DNA of 64,000 bases from Pseudarthrobacter sp. IC2-21 (GCF_034048115.1 NZ_CP139145.1:1674001-1738000); one strand, 5' to 3'; positions 38,417-50,237 are shown, counted from the first letter of the stretch. The notes: generated by a model not told the origin, from the letters alone. Translations and numbers: made by a program.

Positions 38417-38845
38417 CTAGGACTGCAGGGAAGCGTCCAGGGTGATCTCAATGCCGGTCAGTGCGGCCGAAACCGGGCAGCCGGTCTTGGCTTCGCCGGC
38501 GATCCGCTGGAACTCTTCCTCTGAGATGCCGGGGATCTTCGCGGACATGGTCAGGTGGCTGCCGGTGATGCCCGTGCCGGCAACGAACGTGACGTCCGCC
38601 TTGGTGTTGACTTCCTCGGGAGCGTGGCCGGCCTGGGCCAGGGCATGGCTGAAGGCCATCGAGAAACAGCTCGCATGCGCTGCGGCGATCAGCTCTTCCG
38701 GGCTGGTCTTACCCTCGGCGGCCTCGGTGCGCGCCTTCCACGTGACGTCGAACGTACCCAGGCCTGAGCTGTCCAGCGTGGTCTGACCCGACCCCGACAT
38801 CAGGTCGCCGTTCCATACTGTGTGTGCGGTGCGTATTGCTGCCAT
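38417..38845 (-). CDS. OsmC family peroxiredoxin-like protein
   Basis: OsmC/Ohr proteins reduce organic hydroperoxides with a pair of cysteines. The 142-residue form starting MAAIRTAHTVWNGDL has the peroxidatic Cys in HASCFSMAFSHAL and the resolving Cys in KTGCPVSAAL. TSPEELIAAAHASC is the characteristic run of the OsmC branch. GAGGAG lies 7 nt before the ATG; a GTG six bases earlier falls directly on that site and is less likely. Confidence 0.93.
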   Translation of the reverse strand: MAAIRTAHTVWNGDLMSGSGQTTLDSSGLGTFDVTWKARTEAAEGKTSPEELIAAAHASCFSMAFSHALAQAGHAPEEVNTKADVTFVAGTGITGSHLTMSAKIPGISEEEFQRIAGEAKTGCPVSAALTGIEITLDASLQS

Positions 38846-38993
38846 GTCCACTCCTCAAGGTCGGTTCGAACCGGGGCCGGCCGTTGCCGCCCCCGCCGGT
38901 TCCCATCCTAGGGATTCGGCCGCGCGCTTGCACGGGCTGTCCGCTCTCAGTGGATTATGACCGGACTGCGGTGGGGGAGGGGGTTAAACGCCG

Positions 38994-39031
38994 ACGGCGC
39001 CCCTCCCGGATGAGGGGAGCGGCGCCGCCGT
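38994..39031 (-). terminator. GC-rich stem-loop after the small membrane protein gene
   Basis: Imperfect inverted repeat GGCGCC/CCCTCC...GGGGAG/GGCGCC between the stop of the membrane protein (39048) and the OsmC start. On the minus strand it is followed by GTTTAA. It is probably the intrinsic terminator of that gene. Confidence 0.55.
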
Positions 39032-39047
39032 GGTGGTGCGTGGGTGA

Positions 39048-39401
39048 TCAGCTCCAGAGCGTGGCGATGGCAACGTTGAGCAGGGCCAGTCCGCCGACGC
39101 CGTGGGCGAGGCCGGTGGAGACCGGCTCGCCCTTCTTGACCTTGCGGGCGCCGATCACGGCCAGGACCGCAACCACGATGGCGATAACGAGCTTGATGCC
39201 CAGTTTGGTGTAGTTGGGGTTTGAGTCCGGCAGGAACGGAAGGACGCCCATCATGGCGACGCCGGTGAGGAGCTGCAGGAAGGCGCCATCACGCTGGCGC
39301 GGGTGCACGGTGGGGGTTCGCATCGTGGCGATCCAGTAGCCCACGATCATGGCCGCGCCCACCACGTGCAGGAAAACCAGAATGTTAAAGAGGATTGTCA
39401 T
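39048..39401 (-). CDS. Small integral membrane protein, putative BlaI-regulon member
   Basis: The 117-residue protein has four hydrophobic segments: FNILVFLHVVGAAMIVGYWIA (about 4-25), a second near 40-55, IKLVIAIVVAVLAVIGA (about 69-85) and GLALLNVAIATLW at the end. A His sits in the first segment (FLHVVGA) and another in LAHGVGG, a layout that recalls small heme-binding membrane proteins, but this is not proven. The ATG is 6 nt after TAAGCT (leaderless). A dyad like those ahead of cydA lies immediately upstream. The family is not identified with confidence. Confidence 0.82.
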   Translation of the reverse strand: MTILFNILVFLHVVGAAMIVGYWIATMRTPTVHPRQRDGAFLQLLTGVAMMGVLPFLPDSNPNYTKLGIKLVIAIVVAVLAVIGARKVKKGEPVSTGLAHGVGGLALLNVAIATLWS

Positions 39402-39413
39402 GGCTCCAGCTTA
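39402..39413 (-). promoter_or_regulatory. Leaderless -10 element of the small membrane protein gene
   Basis: On the minus strand TAAGCT (39413-39408) is followed by GGAGCC and the ATG at 39401. The GGAG could also act as a ribosome binding site, though it is close. Confidence 0.5.
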
Positions 39414-39422
39414 GCCAGTCAG

Positions 39423-39439
39423 TTCTACGTCCCGTAGCA
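39423..39439 (-). promoter_or_regulatory. BlaI-type operator-like dyad (fourth copy)
   Basis: TTCTACG-TCC-CGTAGCA matches the 7-3-7 dyad found three times before cydA, with one changed base in the right arm. It ends 10 bp upstream of the predicted -10 of the small membrane protein gene, over the expected -35, a good position for a repressor site. Confidence 0.6.
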
Positions 39440-39493
39440 AAGCCACGCGGACGCCGCAGCGCGCTGTCCACGGGCTGCCAGGGGTTAAACCGC

Positions 39494-39544
39494 GACGGCG
39501 GCGCCGGCTGCGGGAGGTTTCCCGCCCGTGCCGGCACCGCCGTC
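39494..39544 (-). terminator. Terminator-like stem after sucB
   Basis: GACGGCGGCGCCGGC (39494-39508) pairs with GCCGGCACCGCCGTC (39530-39544) with one mismatch. The loop has an inner hairpin (CGGGA/TCCCG). It starts 15 bp after the sucB stop. On the minus strand the downstream side reads GTTTAA. Confidence 0.7.
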
Positions 39545-39559
39545 GTTGGTTTGTGAAGC

Positions 39560-41329
39560 TTAGAGCCCCAGGTCCGCTTCGAAGGCGCCTTCTTCAAGGC
39601 GGGCCTTCAGCGACTGCAGGAAGCGGCCCGCGTCCGCACCGTCAACCAGTCGGTGATCGTACGTCAGTGACAGGTACATCATGGAGCGGATCGCGATGGA
39701 GTCGTCGCCATTCTCGTCGGCCACCACAACAGCCCGCTTGACGATGGCACCGGTCCCGAGGATGGCGACGTTCGGCTGGTTGATGACCGGCGTGTCGAAG
39801 AGTGCCCCGACGCTGCCGATGTTGGTGATGGAGAACGTGCCGCCGGACAGTTCGTCCGGCCCGATCTTGCCCTGGCGGGTCCGGGAGGCGACGTCGGCGA
39901 TCTTCCCGGCGATGCCGCCCAGGTTGAGGTCGCCCGCGTTGGAGATGACGGGAACCAGGAGACCCTTTTCGGTGTCCACCGCAATCGCCAGGTGCTCGGC
40001 GTTGTGGTAGGTGATCTGCTGGGTTTCCTCGTTGTACTCGGCGTTCAGCTTCGGGTGCTGCTTCAGGGCCTCGGCCACGGCCTTGGCGATGAACGGCAGG
40101 TAGGTCAGCTTCACACCGTTGGTAGCAAGGAAGTTGTCCTTGCCGGCGGTGCGGAGCTTGACGATGCGGGTCATGTCGACCTCATGTACCTGCGTCAGCT
40201 GGGCGGACAGGTCCAGCGACTCACGCATGCGGCGGGCAATGACCTGGCGGATGCGCGGAGCCTTCTGGGTGGTGCCGCGGAGCGACGAAGGGGTGGGACC
40301 GGACGCTGCCGGGGCTGCCGACGCGGCCGGCTGGGCCGGAGCGGCTGCCGGGGCAGCCTTGGCTTCAGCTGCCGCGAGCACGTCCTGCTTGCGGATGCGG
40401 CCGCCGACGCCGGTGCCGGACAGGGCCGAGACGTCAACACCGTGCTGGTTGGCGAGCTTGCGGACCAGCGGGGTGACGTAGCCGGACTCGCCGTTGGCGG
40501 CCGGTTCGGCAGCCGGGGCCGGAGCGGGCGCGGCTGCCGGAGCCGGGACTGCTGCGGGAGCGGGGGCCGGGGCGGCCTCCGCCTTGGGGGCCGGGGGAGC
40601 GGGTGCAGCAGCCGGAGCCGGAGCAGGTGCTGCAGGCGCTGCGGCGGCGGGTGCAGCAGGTTCGGCCGGGGCTGCCGGAGCAGGTGCTGCCGCGCCGGAA
40701 CCGATAACGGCCAGGACGGCGCCAACCTCGGCGGTCTCGTCCTCGTTCACCCGGATTTCCTGGAGCGTGCCGGCAACAGGGGACGGGATCTCGGTGTCAA
40801 CCTTGTCGGTGGAGACCTCGAGCAGCGGCTCATCAACAGCAACCGTGTCGCCCACGGCCTTAAGCCAGCGCGTGACAGTGCCTTCGGTGACGCTTTCACC
40901 CAGGGCAGGCAGGGTGACGTCGTGGCTTTCGCCGCCCGACGCGGCCGGAGCCTCTGCAGCGGGGGCTGCGGCGGGTGCCTCGGCCGCGGGTGCCTCTTCG
41001 GCGGGAGCTTCTTCGGCAGGGGCCTCCGCAGCCGGGGCTGCGGGCGCTTCTTCTGCTGCCGGTGCTGCAGCGGGGGCATCCCCGCCGCCGGAACCGTCGC
41101 CGATGCGGACCAGGGGAGCGCCTACCTCGGCGGTCTCATCCTCGGCGACGAGGATCTCCTCGATGATGCCGGCTACTGGAGAGGGGATTTCAGTGTCTAC
41201 TTTGTCGGTGGAAACCTCGAGCAGCGGTTCGTCCACCTCTACCCGGTCACCTACCTGCTTGAGCCAGCGGGTGACGGTTCCTTCGGTGACACTCTCACCG
41301 AGGGCGGGCAAGTTAACGGATTCAGACAT
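39560..41329 (-). CDS. sucB: 2-oxoglutarate dehydrogenase E2 (dihydrolipoamide succinyltransferase)
   Basis: E2 of the 2-oxoglutarate (or a shared 2-oxoacid) dehydrogenase complex. The 589-residue protein starting [17 protein letters not shown] has two lipoyl domains (about 3-76 and 135-210), each with the lipoylated lysine in [16 protein letters not shown]. They are joined by Ala/Pro/Glu-rich linkers. A peripheral-subunit-binding domain follows (about 285-320, [21 protein letters not shown]), then the acyltransferase domain with the active-site [13 protein letters not shown]. The Ala/Pro linkers are normal for E2. The longer open frame has no family support. lpd lies upstream in the same direction. 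Confidence 0.95.
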   Translation of the reverse strand: MSESVNLPALGESVTEGTVTRWLKQVGDRVEVDEPLLEVSTDKVDTEIPSPVAGIIEEILVAEDETAEVGAPLVRIGDGSGGGDAPAAAPAAEEAPAAPAAEAPAEEAPAEEAPAAEAPAAAPAAEAPAASGGESHDVTLPALGESVTEGTVTRWLKAVGDTVAVDEPLLEVSTDKVDTEIPSPVAGTLQEIRVNEDETAEVGAVLAVIGSGAAAPAPAAPAEPAAPAAAAPAAPAPAPAAAPAPPAPKAEAAPAPAPAAVPAPAAAPAPAPAAEPAANGESGYVTPLVRKLANQHGVDVSALSGTGVGGRIRKQDVLAAAEAKAAPAAAPAQPAASAAPAASGPTPSSLRGTTQKAPRIRQVIARRMRESLDLSAQLTQVHEVDMTRIVKLRTAGKDNFLATNGVKLTYLPFIAKAVAEALKQHPKLNAEYNEETQQITYHNAEHLAIAVDTEKGLLVPVISNAGDLNLGGIAGKIADVASRTRQGKIGPDELSGGTFSITNIGSVGALFDTPVINQPNVAILGTGAIVKRAVVVADENGDDSIAIRSMMYLSLTYDHRLVDGADAGRFLQSLKARLEEGAFEADLGL

Positions 41330-41451
41330 GTCGTCCCCGTTCTCCTTATTGATCTTTAGTGCGGATGATTGCTGCCTGTTCGAGCTTAGTGCACCCGGCA
41401 TTCTCAGCCGGGTGCACCAAACCCTGATGTCTTGCGGTCAAACGGGGGCTG

Positions 41452-42834
<1,383 letters not shown>

Positions 42835-43016
42835 TTAGACGCTCCCTCGCGTGAACGATGACGCGAGCTTGCGCATCATCTGGTCTTTGGAACTTGTACT
42901 GCCGTGATTATGCCAGCAGGCAGGTTCTCTTTCATTTGTCACTACCGTGGTTTACCTTAGCGAACCACTTATCCATGCTCCACCTCGCCGCTGCGTTTGT
43001 GGAGCGCTTGTGTCCA

Positions 43017-43074
43017 GTGTCACGCGGCTTTGTGCCTGACGGATCACGCCGGGCAGCAAAGCCGCCTAGGACAC
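43017..43074 (-). terminator. Terminator-like hairpin after pepA
   Basis: GCGGCTTTG pairs with CAAAGCCGC, extended inward by TGCC/GGCA and outward by GTGTC/GACAC, 11 bp after the pepA stop. No strong T-run follows. The rest of the 250-bp pepA-lpdA gap shows no gene. Confidence 0.6.
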
Positions 43075-43084
43075 CGGGACGTGG

Positions 43085-44608
43085 TCAGACTGCCGCCAGG
43101 ACATCCTCCACGTAGGCCACCAGGGTCCGGACGGTACAGCCCGTGGCCTGCTTGTGCGTGTAGCCGTAAGGAGTGCCGTTGTTAAAGGAGGGGCCGGCAA
43201 TGTCGATGTGGGCCCAGGGGATCTGTTCGCCGTCCTTGCCCTTGCCCACGAACTCGCGCAGGAACACCGCAGCGGTCATCATGCCGCCGTGCCGTTCGCC
43301 GATGTTGGCCAGGTCGGCCACCTGGGAGTCAATGGTGGGGCGCAGCTCCTCGGGCAGGGGCATGGGCCATACCAGTTCTCCCGCGCGGTCGGCAGCGGCC
43401 TTGAGCGGTCCGGTGACGCTGTCTGAGCCCATGATGCCTGCTGTGCGGTTGCCGAGGGCAATGAGCTGCGCGCCGGTGAGCGTGGCGACGTCGATAATGG
43501 CGTCGGGGTATTCACGGCTGGCGGCGACGATGCCGTCCGCCATCACCAGGCGGCCTTCGGCGTCGGTGTTCAGTACCTCCACGGTCTTGCCGCCGAACAT
43601 GGTGAGGACGTCGGCGGGGCGGGATGCTCCGCCGCCGGGCATGTTTTCGGCGATGCACAGCCACGCGGTGGCCTTGACGGGCAGGCCAAGACGGGCGATG
43701 GCCAGCACAGTATTAAGGACGACGGCGGCGCCGGCCATGTCGGACTTCATGTCACCCATGCCGAGGGCCGGCTTCAAGGAGATGCCGCCGGTGTCGAAGG
43801 TGATGCCCTTACCGACCAATGCGATCTTCCTGATGGCCTTAGCCGGGGCGTACTCCACTTTCACCAGGCGCGGCTGGCGGCTGGAGCCCTTGCCCACGCC
43901 CATGATGCCGCCGAAGCCTTCCTTCTCCAGGCGCTTCTCATCCCAGACGGTCACCTTGACGGGCAGGCCTTTGGCCAGGTCCTTCGCGGCCTCGGCAAAA
44001 GACTCGGGAAAGAGGTGGCTCGGCGGCTGGTTGACCAGGGACCGGGTGGCATTGACCGCCTGGCCGATCAGGCCGGCGCGCTTCAGTGCCGCACTCAGTT
44101 CGTCGCTTGCCGGAACATCCGTGTAGATCACCGCATTGCGCACGGGGTCTTTGAGGCCATCGCTGGAGGACCTGTGCTCGGTAAAAGCGTAGGCGCCCAG
44201 CGCGGCACCCTCGGCGACCGCCGCGACGTCGGCGACTCCCGCCGTCGGGAATGCCAGGACAACGGTGGGCAGGCCAGCCAGTTGGCGGACGGCGGAACCG
44301 GCAGCGCGCCGGAGGGCCTCTTCGGAGAGTTGCTGGCCGACGGCGACCTTGCCCACGCCGGCCAGGACCAGCACGCCGGCACCGGTTTCGGGCAGGCCGG
44401 GAAGCCGGACTGCCTGATCGGCGGCCCCGGTGATCCCCAGGGCCTTGAGGGACTCGGTCAGCGCCTCGGCTGACTTCGCGGTCAGCGGGTTCCCCAGCAG
44501 CACAGGGCCGTCGGGGCCCTGTCCCACGCCGATGACAACGGCGTCACTGGTGGCCCTCTTCAGGTCCTTGGCGAGGGTACTAAGGTTGATTTCAGTATTC
44601 TTGACCAC
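43085..44608 (-). CDS. pepA: Leucyl aminopeptidase (M17)
   Basis: A hexameric di-metal aminopeptidase that removes N-terminal residues, especially leucine, from peptides. The 507-residue protein has the metal and catalytic segments ALVGKGITFDTGGISLKP (Lys, Asp), SDMAGAAVVL and the M17 signature NTDAEGRLVMADG. The start is GTG (VKNTEINLSTLAKDL). It is divergent from the PAC2-family gene, with a 258-bp gap in which no other gene is visible. Confidence 0.96.
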   Translation of the reverse strand: MVKNTEINLSTLAKDLKRATSDAVVIGVGQGPDGPVLLGNPLTAKSAEALTESLKALGITGAADQAVRLPGLPETGAGVLVLAGVGKVAVGQQLSEEALRRAAGSAVRQLAGLPTVVLAFPTAGVADVAAVAEGAALGAYAFTEHRSSSDGLKDPVRNAVIYTDVPASDELSAALKRAGLIGQAVNATRSLVNQPPSHLFPESFAEAAKDLAKGLPVKVTVWDEKRLEKEGFGGIMGVGKGSSRQPRLVKVEYAPAKAIRKIALVGKGITFDTGGISLKPALGMGDMKSDMAGAAVVLNTVLAIARLGLPVKATAWLCIAENMPGGGASRPADVLTMFGGKTVEVLNTDAEGRLVMADGIVAASREYPDAIIDVATLTGAQLIALGNRTAGIMGSDSVTGPLKAAADRAGELVWPMPLPEELRPTIDSQVADLANIGERHGGMMTAAVFLREFVGKGKDGEQIPWAHIDIAGPSFNNGTPYGYTHKQATGCTVRTLVAYVEDVLAAV

Positions 44609-44866
44609 GGGGTAAAGTCCTCAATTCTCGAAAAGGCTGTTCGCGCAGGTGGATGTCCGGCGCTGGCCATGGAAATGATGCAGGTGTCCGGTCGGAGCCC
44701 GGCCGGGTGCCGGCCCGGCCCCTCCGGCAGCCTCTTCTCGATCGTAGCCGTTGGTGGCCGCCGGGGCGGAATCTTGTGAGACCTGCGCCACACCGGCCGG
44801 CGGAATGCCGGGAGCTCCGGAAGCGTTGTGCAATGTATCCACCTGAATCCTCGAAAGGAAGACGCT

Positions 44867-45805
44867 GTGCTTGAACGGATTTCCGGCTCACTGCTGGACC
44901 CCGATGCGCTCTACGCGAGCAACATCGAGCTGTTCCACAGCCCGGCGCTCCGCGGGCTGAACCTGGTGATGGGTTTCACCGGCTTTGCCGATGCGGGCCA
45001 TGTAGTGAAGCAGATCAACGCGGAACTGTTGGACACCCTCGATGCCGAAACGGTGGCGGTGTTCGATGCCGACCAGCTGATCGACTATCGGTCGCGACGG
45101 CCACATATCTCCTTTGTCGAAGACCATGTGCAGGACTATCAGGCGCCGAAGCTGGCCCTGTACAAGTTGAAGGACGGGCTGGGCAATGCCTTCCTGCTGC
45201 TGGCAGGCTTCGAACCCGACCTTCAGTGGGAGCGTTTCGCGCGGGCTGTTGTGGGCATTGTGGAAAAGCTCGACGTTAACCTCGTGACGTGGATCCATTC
45301 GATACCCATGCCGGTGCCGCACACCCGGCCGGTGGGCGTCACGGTCCACGGCAACCGCCCCGAACTGATCGAGGGCATCTCGGTCTGGAAGCCCACGGTG
45401 GACGTCCCCGCAGCAGTGGGGCACATCCTGGAGCTGCGCCTGGTGGACGCCGGACGCAACGTCGCGGGGTATGTCATCCACGTCCCGCACTACCTCGCCG
45501 AAGCTGAATACCCGACGGCCGCAGTTGCCGGCCTCGAATTCCTCGGCGCGGCCACGTCCCTGATGCTCCCCACCGACCGGCTGCGTGAGGCGGGCCGGGA
45601 AGTTGCACGCCAGATCGCGGAGCAGGTGGAAGCCTCGGATGATGTCCGGCAGGTGGTTGCCCGGCTGGAGGAACGGTACGACGAGAAGGCCGACGGAACG
45701 GTCCGGCGCTCACTGCTCGCCGACGAGAACGACGAACTTCCCAACGGCGATGAGCTGGGGGCCGCGGTGGAGGCGTACCTGGCGCGGGAGAACCCCGGCC
45801 TCTGA
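44867..45805 (+). CDS. PAC2 family protein
   Basis: The 312-residue protein beginning VLERISGSLLDPDALYAS fits the PAC2 (proteasome-assembly-chaperone-like) family common in actinobacteria: VMGFTGFADAGHVVKQINAELL, DADQLIDYRSRRPHISF, GFEPDLQWERF and HVPHYLAEAEYP. The C-terminal 75 residues are acidic and probably helical. The GTG with AAAGGAAG upstream is preferred to a longer open frame. Actinobacterial PAC2 proteins have no firmly established function; a link to the proteasome is an inference. Confidence 0.9.
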   Translation: MLERISGSLLDPDALYASNIELFHSPALRGLNLVMGFTGFADAGHVVKQINAELLDTLDAETVAVFDADQLIDYRSRRPHISFVEDHVQDYQAPKLALYKLKDGLGNAFLLLAGFEPDLQWERFARAVVGIVEKLDVNLVTWIHSIPMPVPHTRPVGVTVHGNRPELIEGISVWKPTVDVPAAVGHILELRLVDAGRNVAGYVIHVPHYLAEAEYPTAAVAGLEFLGAATSLMLPTDRLREAGREVARQIAEQVEASDDVRQVVARLEERYDEKADGTVRRSLLADENDELPNGDELGAAVEAYLARENPGL

Positions 45806-45866
45806 TCCGTCCGGCCGGATGTGTCCGCTTGGCAGACGGTTGCCACGCTAAGCGGGGCAACCCGGG

Positions 45867-45879
45867 CATAATGAGGGAG
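45867..45879 (+). promoter_or_regulatory. Leaderless -10 element of the MFS gene
   Basis: CATAAT at 45867-45872 is followed by GAGGGA and then the GTG at 45879. The six-base spacing fits a leaderless start; GAGGGA is too close to act as an ordinary ribosome binding site. Confidence 0.5.
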
Positions 45880-47222
45880 TGACTTCCCCCCGAGCCTGGC
45901 TGATCTGGACCGTCGGTATCTTTGCGTATCTGGTGGCGGTCTCCCAGCGCACGTCCTTCGGCGTGGTGGGGCTTGAGGCCACCGAGCGATTCAACGCCAG
46001 CGCATCCGCGATCTCCTTCTTCACCGTGCTGCAGCTGCTGGTCTACGCGGGCCTGCAGATCCCCGTTGGCGTGCTGGTGGACAGGTTCGGCTCCCGGGCC
46101 ATGATCGCCGGCGGGGCCATCCTCATGGGGCTCGGCCAGCTCCAGCTCGCTTTTGCGGAAAGCATTCCCGGCGGCGTGGCCGGGCGGGTGCTGGTGGGTG
46201 CCGGCGACGCTATGACATTCATCTCGGTGATCCGCCTGATTCCGCTATGGTTTGCCCCGGCACGGGTTCCCCTGGTCACCCAGCTGACGGGAATGTCCGG
46301 CCAGTTGGGACAGCTTTTCAGTGTTCTGCCGTTTGCCTTTGTCCTGCACTCGTTCGGGTGGACCCCCGGTTTCCTGATGCTCGCCGGCATGTCTGCGCTG
46401 GCCGTGATCCTGGTGGTGGTTCTCCTGCAGGATCACCCGCCCGGAGCAACGACCCCGCAGGTACAGCGCGGCCTGAGGGCCACCGGCGTCTCCCTTGCCA
46501 CTGCATGGCGCCAACCCGGGACCCGGCTGGGCATGTGGACCCACTTCACCATCCAGTTCAGCGGCACGGTGTTCGCCATGACCTGGGGCTATCCGTTCCT
46601 CATCTCCGGACAGGGGCTGGCCTCGGGGACCGTGGCAGGACTCATGACCCTGTACGTTGCCGCCGGACTGGCCACCGGCCCCTTCATCGGCAGCTTCGTC
46701 GCGCGGCACCCGCTGCGCCGGTCCACCATGGTTCTGCTGATATCCGTCGCCACTGCCGCGGCGTGGGCCGCTGTCCTGCTGACGCCGGGCCGGTCGCCGC
46801 TGTGGCTGCTCGCGATCCTGGTGGTGGTCCTGGCCATTGGCGGCCCGGGTTCCATGATCGGGTTTGATTTCGCCCGGACCTTCAACCCGGCCCACAGGCT
46901 CGGCACCGCCACGGGGATTGTGAACGTGGGCGGCTTCATCGCGGCACTCGTGACGATTTTCCTGATCGGTTTTGTGCTGGACTTCCTCCTTGCCAGCGGC
47001 TATTCCGGCGGGGAGCTGTACGGCCTGGAGCCATTCCGGATCGCCCTGAGTGTGCACTTCCTGCTGCTGGCGTTTGGGGGCGCCATGATGCTGCGGACCC
47101 GGCGCAAGGTGCGGCGTCAGATGGCGGCGCAGGGTGTGGTGGTGCCTCCGCTGCTGCGGGCTATGGCACAGCAGCGGCGGTCGAACCTGGCCCAGCGCCG
47201 CCGGCAGGACAGCCCGGAATAG
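45879..47222 (+). CDS. Major facilitator superfamily transporter
   Basis: The 447-residue protein has about twelve membrane segments in two halves. The N-terminal half opens SPRAWLIWTVGIFAYLVAVSQRTSFGVVGLEATERFNAS and shows VDRFGSRAMIAGGAILMGLGQLQLA, the MFS loop 2-3 motif. The second half begins near residue 205 (TRLGMWTHFTIQFSGTVFAMTWGYPFLI). The cytoplasmic C-terminus is basic and Gln-rich. The N-terminal pattern is seen in nitrate/organic-anion-like MFS members, but the substrate cannot be assigned. Confidence 0.9.
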   Translation: MTSPRAWLIWTVGIFAYLVAVSQRTSFGVVGLEATERFNASASAISFFTVLQLLVYAGLQIPVGVLVDRFGSRAMIAGGAILMGLGQLQLAFAESIPGGVAGRVLVGAGDAMTFISVIRLIPLWFAPARVPLVTQLTGMSGQLGQLFSVLPFAFVLHSFGWTPGFLMLAGMSALAVILVVVLLQDHPPGATTPQVQRGLRATGVSLATAWRQPGTRLGMWTHFTIQFSGTVFAMTWGYPFLISGQGLASGTVAGLMTLYVAAGLATGPFIGSFVARHPLRRSTMVLLISVATAAAWAAVLLTPGRSPLWLLAILVVVLAIGGPGSMIGFDFARTFNPAHRLGTATGIVNVGGFIAALVTIFLIGFVLDFLLASGYSGGELYGLEPFRIALSVHFLLLAFGGAMMLRTRRKVRRQMAAQGVVVPPLLRAMAQQRRSNLAQRRRQDSPE

Positions 47223-47321
47223 CGCCGGCACTTTTCCTCCACACCTGCCGCCCGGGGAAGTTGTTGACATAGCGGGGGTGGGGACTGTCATTGGACTTGG
47301 TGCCGGGCCAAAGCTGGAGCC

Positions 47322-48518
47322 ATGAAACCTTCAGAACACCTGACCGTCCGAGGCCCTGAAGACGTCCTCGGGTTCATTCCACATTCCTTGGGGTACTGGC
47401 CCTCGGACAGCCTCGTGGCCATGTCCATGCACGGTAAACGCCTCGGAGCGACCCTTCGGCTTGACCTGCCCGGGCCGCGAAATCTTGCCGACCCGCTGGA
47501 GTATGCCCGGAGGGTTCGCGAGTACCTTTCAGCCGACCGCGATGCTGACGGGGCCCTGCTGGCCCTCTTTACCAACCACGGCTGGATGGAACCGCCAGGG
47601 ATCTACCAGGGACTGCTGGCCGCGCTGGAAACTTCTCTCGACGCCGGGGGCATGACAGTACGCGATGCCTGGTATGTGGGGGATGACTATTGGCGGAGCG
47701 CCAGCTGTGATGACCGGGTGTGTTGTCCTTTGCCCGGCCTGCCGGTGCAGGTGATCAAGGACAGCATGCTGAATGCCGAGATGGTCTACCGCGGCAGCTG
47801 TGTGGGGCCTTCGCCTGAAAACGGCGCACGCCCGGCGGCGGCGCTTTCCCGTGCGGAGCGCGCCGGTATCCTGGCGGCGGAGGATGCCTGGGCGGCCCGG
47901 CTGGACACCCGCCGGGGGAGCCGGGAACAATTCAGCAGCCTCCTGGGGCGGTGGGATTCGGTACTGACCGGCGAGGGCGTGCCGTTGTCAGCGGACCACG
48001 CAGCGTTCCTGCGCGCCTCGCTCCGCGTCCCCGCCTGGCGTGACGCCGTTTTTGTGATGGCTGCGGCGGGCACCCAGGCAGCAATGGCGGGTGCCGAAGC
48101 GTTTGGCATCTTCGAAGCGGGGTGCACTCTGGCGCCCGTCGGTCCGGCGGACCTCGGCCACGGCGCCACCGATAGTTTTGACAGTGCCTGCGCGGTGCCG
48201 GGATACGGCGAGATTCTGCTGGGCCTGGAGCCTGAAATGCCTGCATGGGACAGCCTGAACAGTCTGGATGCAGTTCTTGAGCAGCTCTCGGACTGCGGTG
48301 GAGCGTCCGGCGCTGCCGCGCTCACAGGCCGCGGCTGGATCGCCTGGTGCCGGGGCAGGGGATCGTACGCGGCCGCGTATCTTGGCCGTGCCCTGGACGA
48401 GGAACCCGGCTACCGGCTTGCCGAGCTGATGATCGAACTGGTGCGGCGCGGAACCCTCTGTGGCTGGGCAGCGCGGAAGGAGGCCGCCTGGCGCAGGTTC
48501 GAACCCGACGCAGCGTAG
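47322..48518 (+). CDS. DUF4192 family protein
   Basis: The 398-residue protein fits actinobacterial DUF4192: EHLTVRGPEDVLGFIPHSLGYWPSDSLVAMSM at the N-terminus, DAWYVGDDYWRSASCDDRVCCPLPGLP with a cluster of four cysteines, and the C-terminal WIAWCRGRGSYAAAYLGRALDEEPGYRLAELM. The function is unknown. GGAG precedes the ATG. It is commonly found upstream of the primary sigma factor gene, as here; the 242-bp gap suggests rpoD has its own promoter. Confidence 0.9.
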   Translation: MKPSEHLTVRGPEDVLGFIPHSLGYWPSDSLVAMSMHGKRLGATLRLDLPGPRNLADPLEYARRVREYLSADRDADGALLALFTNHGWMEPPGIYQGLLAALETSLDAGGMTVRDAWYVGDDYWRSASCDDRVCCPLPGLPVQVIKDSMLNAEMVYRGSCVGPSPENGARPAAALSRAERAGILAAEDAWAARLDTRRGSREQFSSLLGRWDSVLTGEGVPLSADHAAFLRASLRVPAWRDAVFVMAAAGTQAAMAGAEAFGIFEAGCTLAPVGPADLGHGATDSFDSACAVPGYGEILLGLEPEMPAWDSLNSLDAVLEQLSDCGGASGAAALTGRGWIAWCRGRGSYAAAYLGRALDEEPGYRLAELMIELVRRGTLCGWAARKEAAWRRFEPDAA

Positions 48519-48760
48519 GTCCCGCCGGTTCTTGAGGCTTCTGCGGCAAAACCGTGAGACAATGGTTGCCGAGACCCGGTTGGGTCCGTGTATCAAGTGC
48601 ATGTAATGCTGCCCCTGCGGGAACATTACAGCCGCCCCGGCAGTTCTACTTATAGACTCTGCCAGCCGTGGTTGCACCTGGTGTTAATCACGGACTTGAC
48701 AGGGTCATAGTGGTGTTGCCCGTATGGTGATTCCACAGACCGCCGCTAGAAAGGTTTTCT
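48519..48760 (+). promoter_or_regulatory. Intergenic region upstream of rpoD
   Basis: No gene is seen. It contains TTGACA at 48696-48701 and TATGGT at 48723-48728, but their 21-bp spacing is too long for a confident promoter. An inverted TGTAATG/CATTACA pair lies near 48603-48631. The region must hold the rpoD promoter; I cannot place it exactly. Confidence 0.4.
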
Positions 48761-50071
<1,311 letters not shown>

Positions 50072-50081
50072 ATCAGACTCA

Positions 50082-50148
50082 CGCAACGCGGGGTCAGTTC
50101 CCGCCCGCCATCCACGGATTGACGGGCGGTAACTGACCCCGCGTTGCG
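50082..50148. repeat. Large near-perfect inverted repeat after rpoD
   Basis: A 26-bp arm beginning CGCAACGCGGGGTCAGTT (50082-50107) is matched by its complement at 50123-50148 with a single mismatch and a 15-base loop. It starts 11 bp after the rpoD stop. It could be a very stable terminator (no T-run) or a dispersed intergenic palindrome. Confidence 0.75.
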
Positions 50149-50191
50149 GCTTAAAGGGCTTAAACCAGGGCGCTTCTATTGAAAAGCAAAA

Positions 50192-50220
50192 CAGGACCCC
50201 CTCCAATGGAGGGGGTCCTG
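50192..50220 (-). terminator. Intrinsic terminator of the DUF7455 gene
   Basis: CAGGACCCCCTCC and GGAGGGGGTCCTG form a perfect 13-bp stem with a 3-base loop. On the minus strand it is followed by TTTTGCTTTTC. It begins 18 bp after the DUF7455 stop. Confidence 0.85.
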
Positions 50221-50237
50221 TCCGGATGTCTTGCAGG

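Noticed and set aside
40494..41160. Ala/Pro-rich repeated DNA in sucB as a possible independent repeat element
   Set aside because: It encodes the normal flexible linkers between the lipoyl domains; the duplicated lipoyl domains explain the repetition.
39992..41359. Gly/Arg/Cys-rich plus-strand frames opposite sucB
   Set aside because: Composition comes from reading the Ala/Pro linkers of SucB in reverse; no gene evidence.
47710..47760. Cysteine cluster in DUF4192 as an iron-sulfur or zinc site
   Set aside because: Four cysteines are close together, but their spacing fits no standard cluster motif and no evidence supports metal binding.
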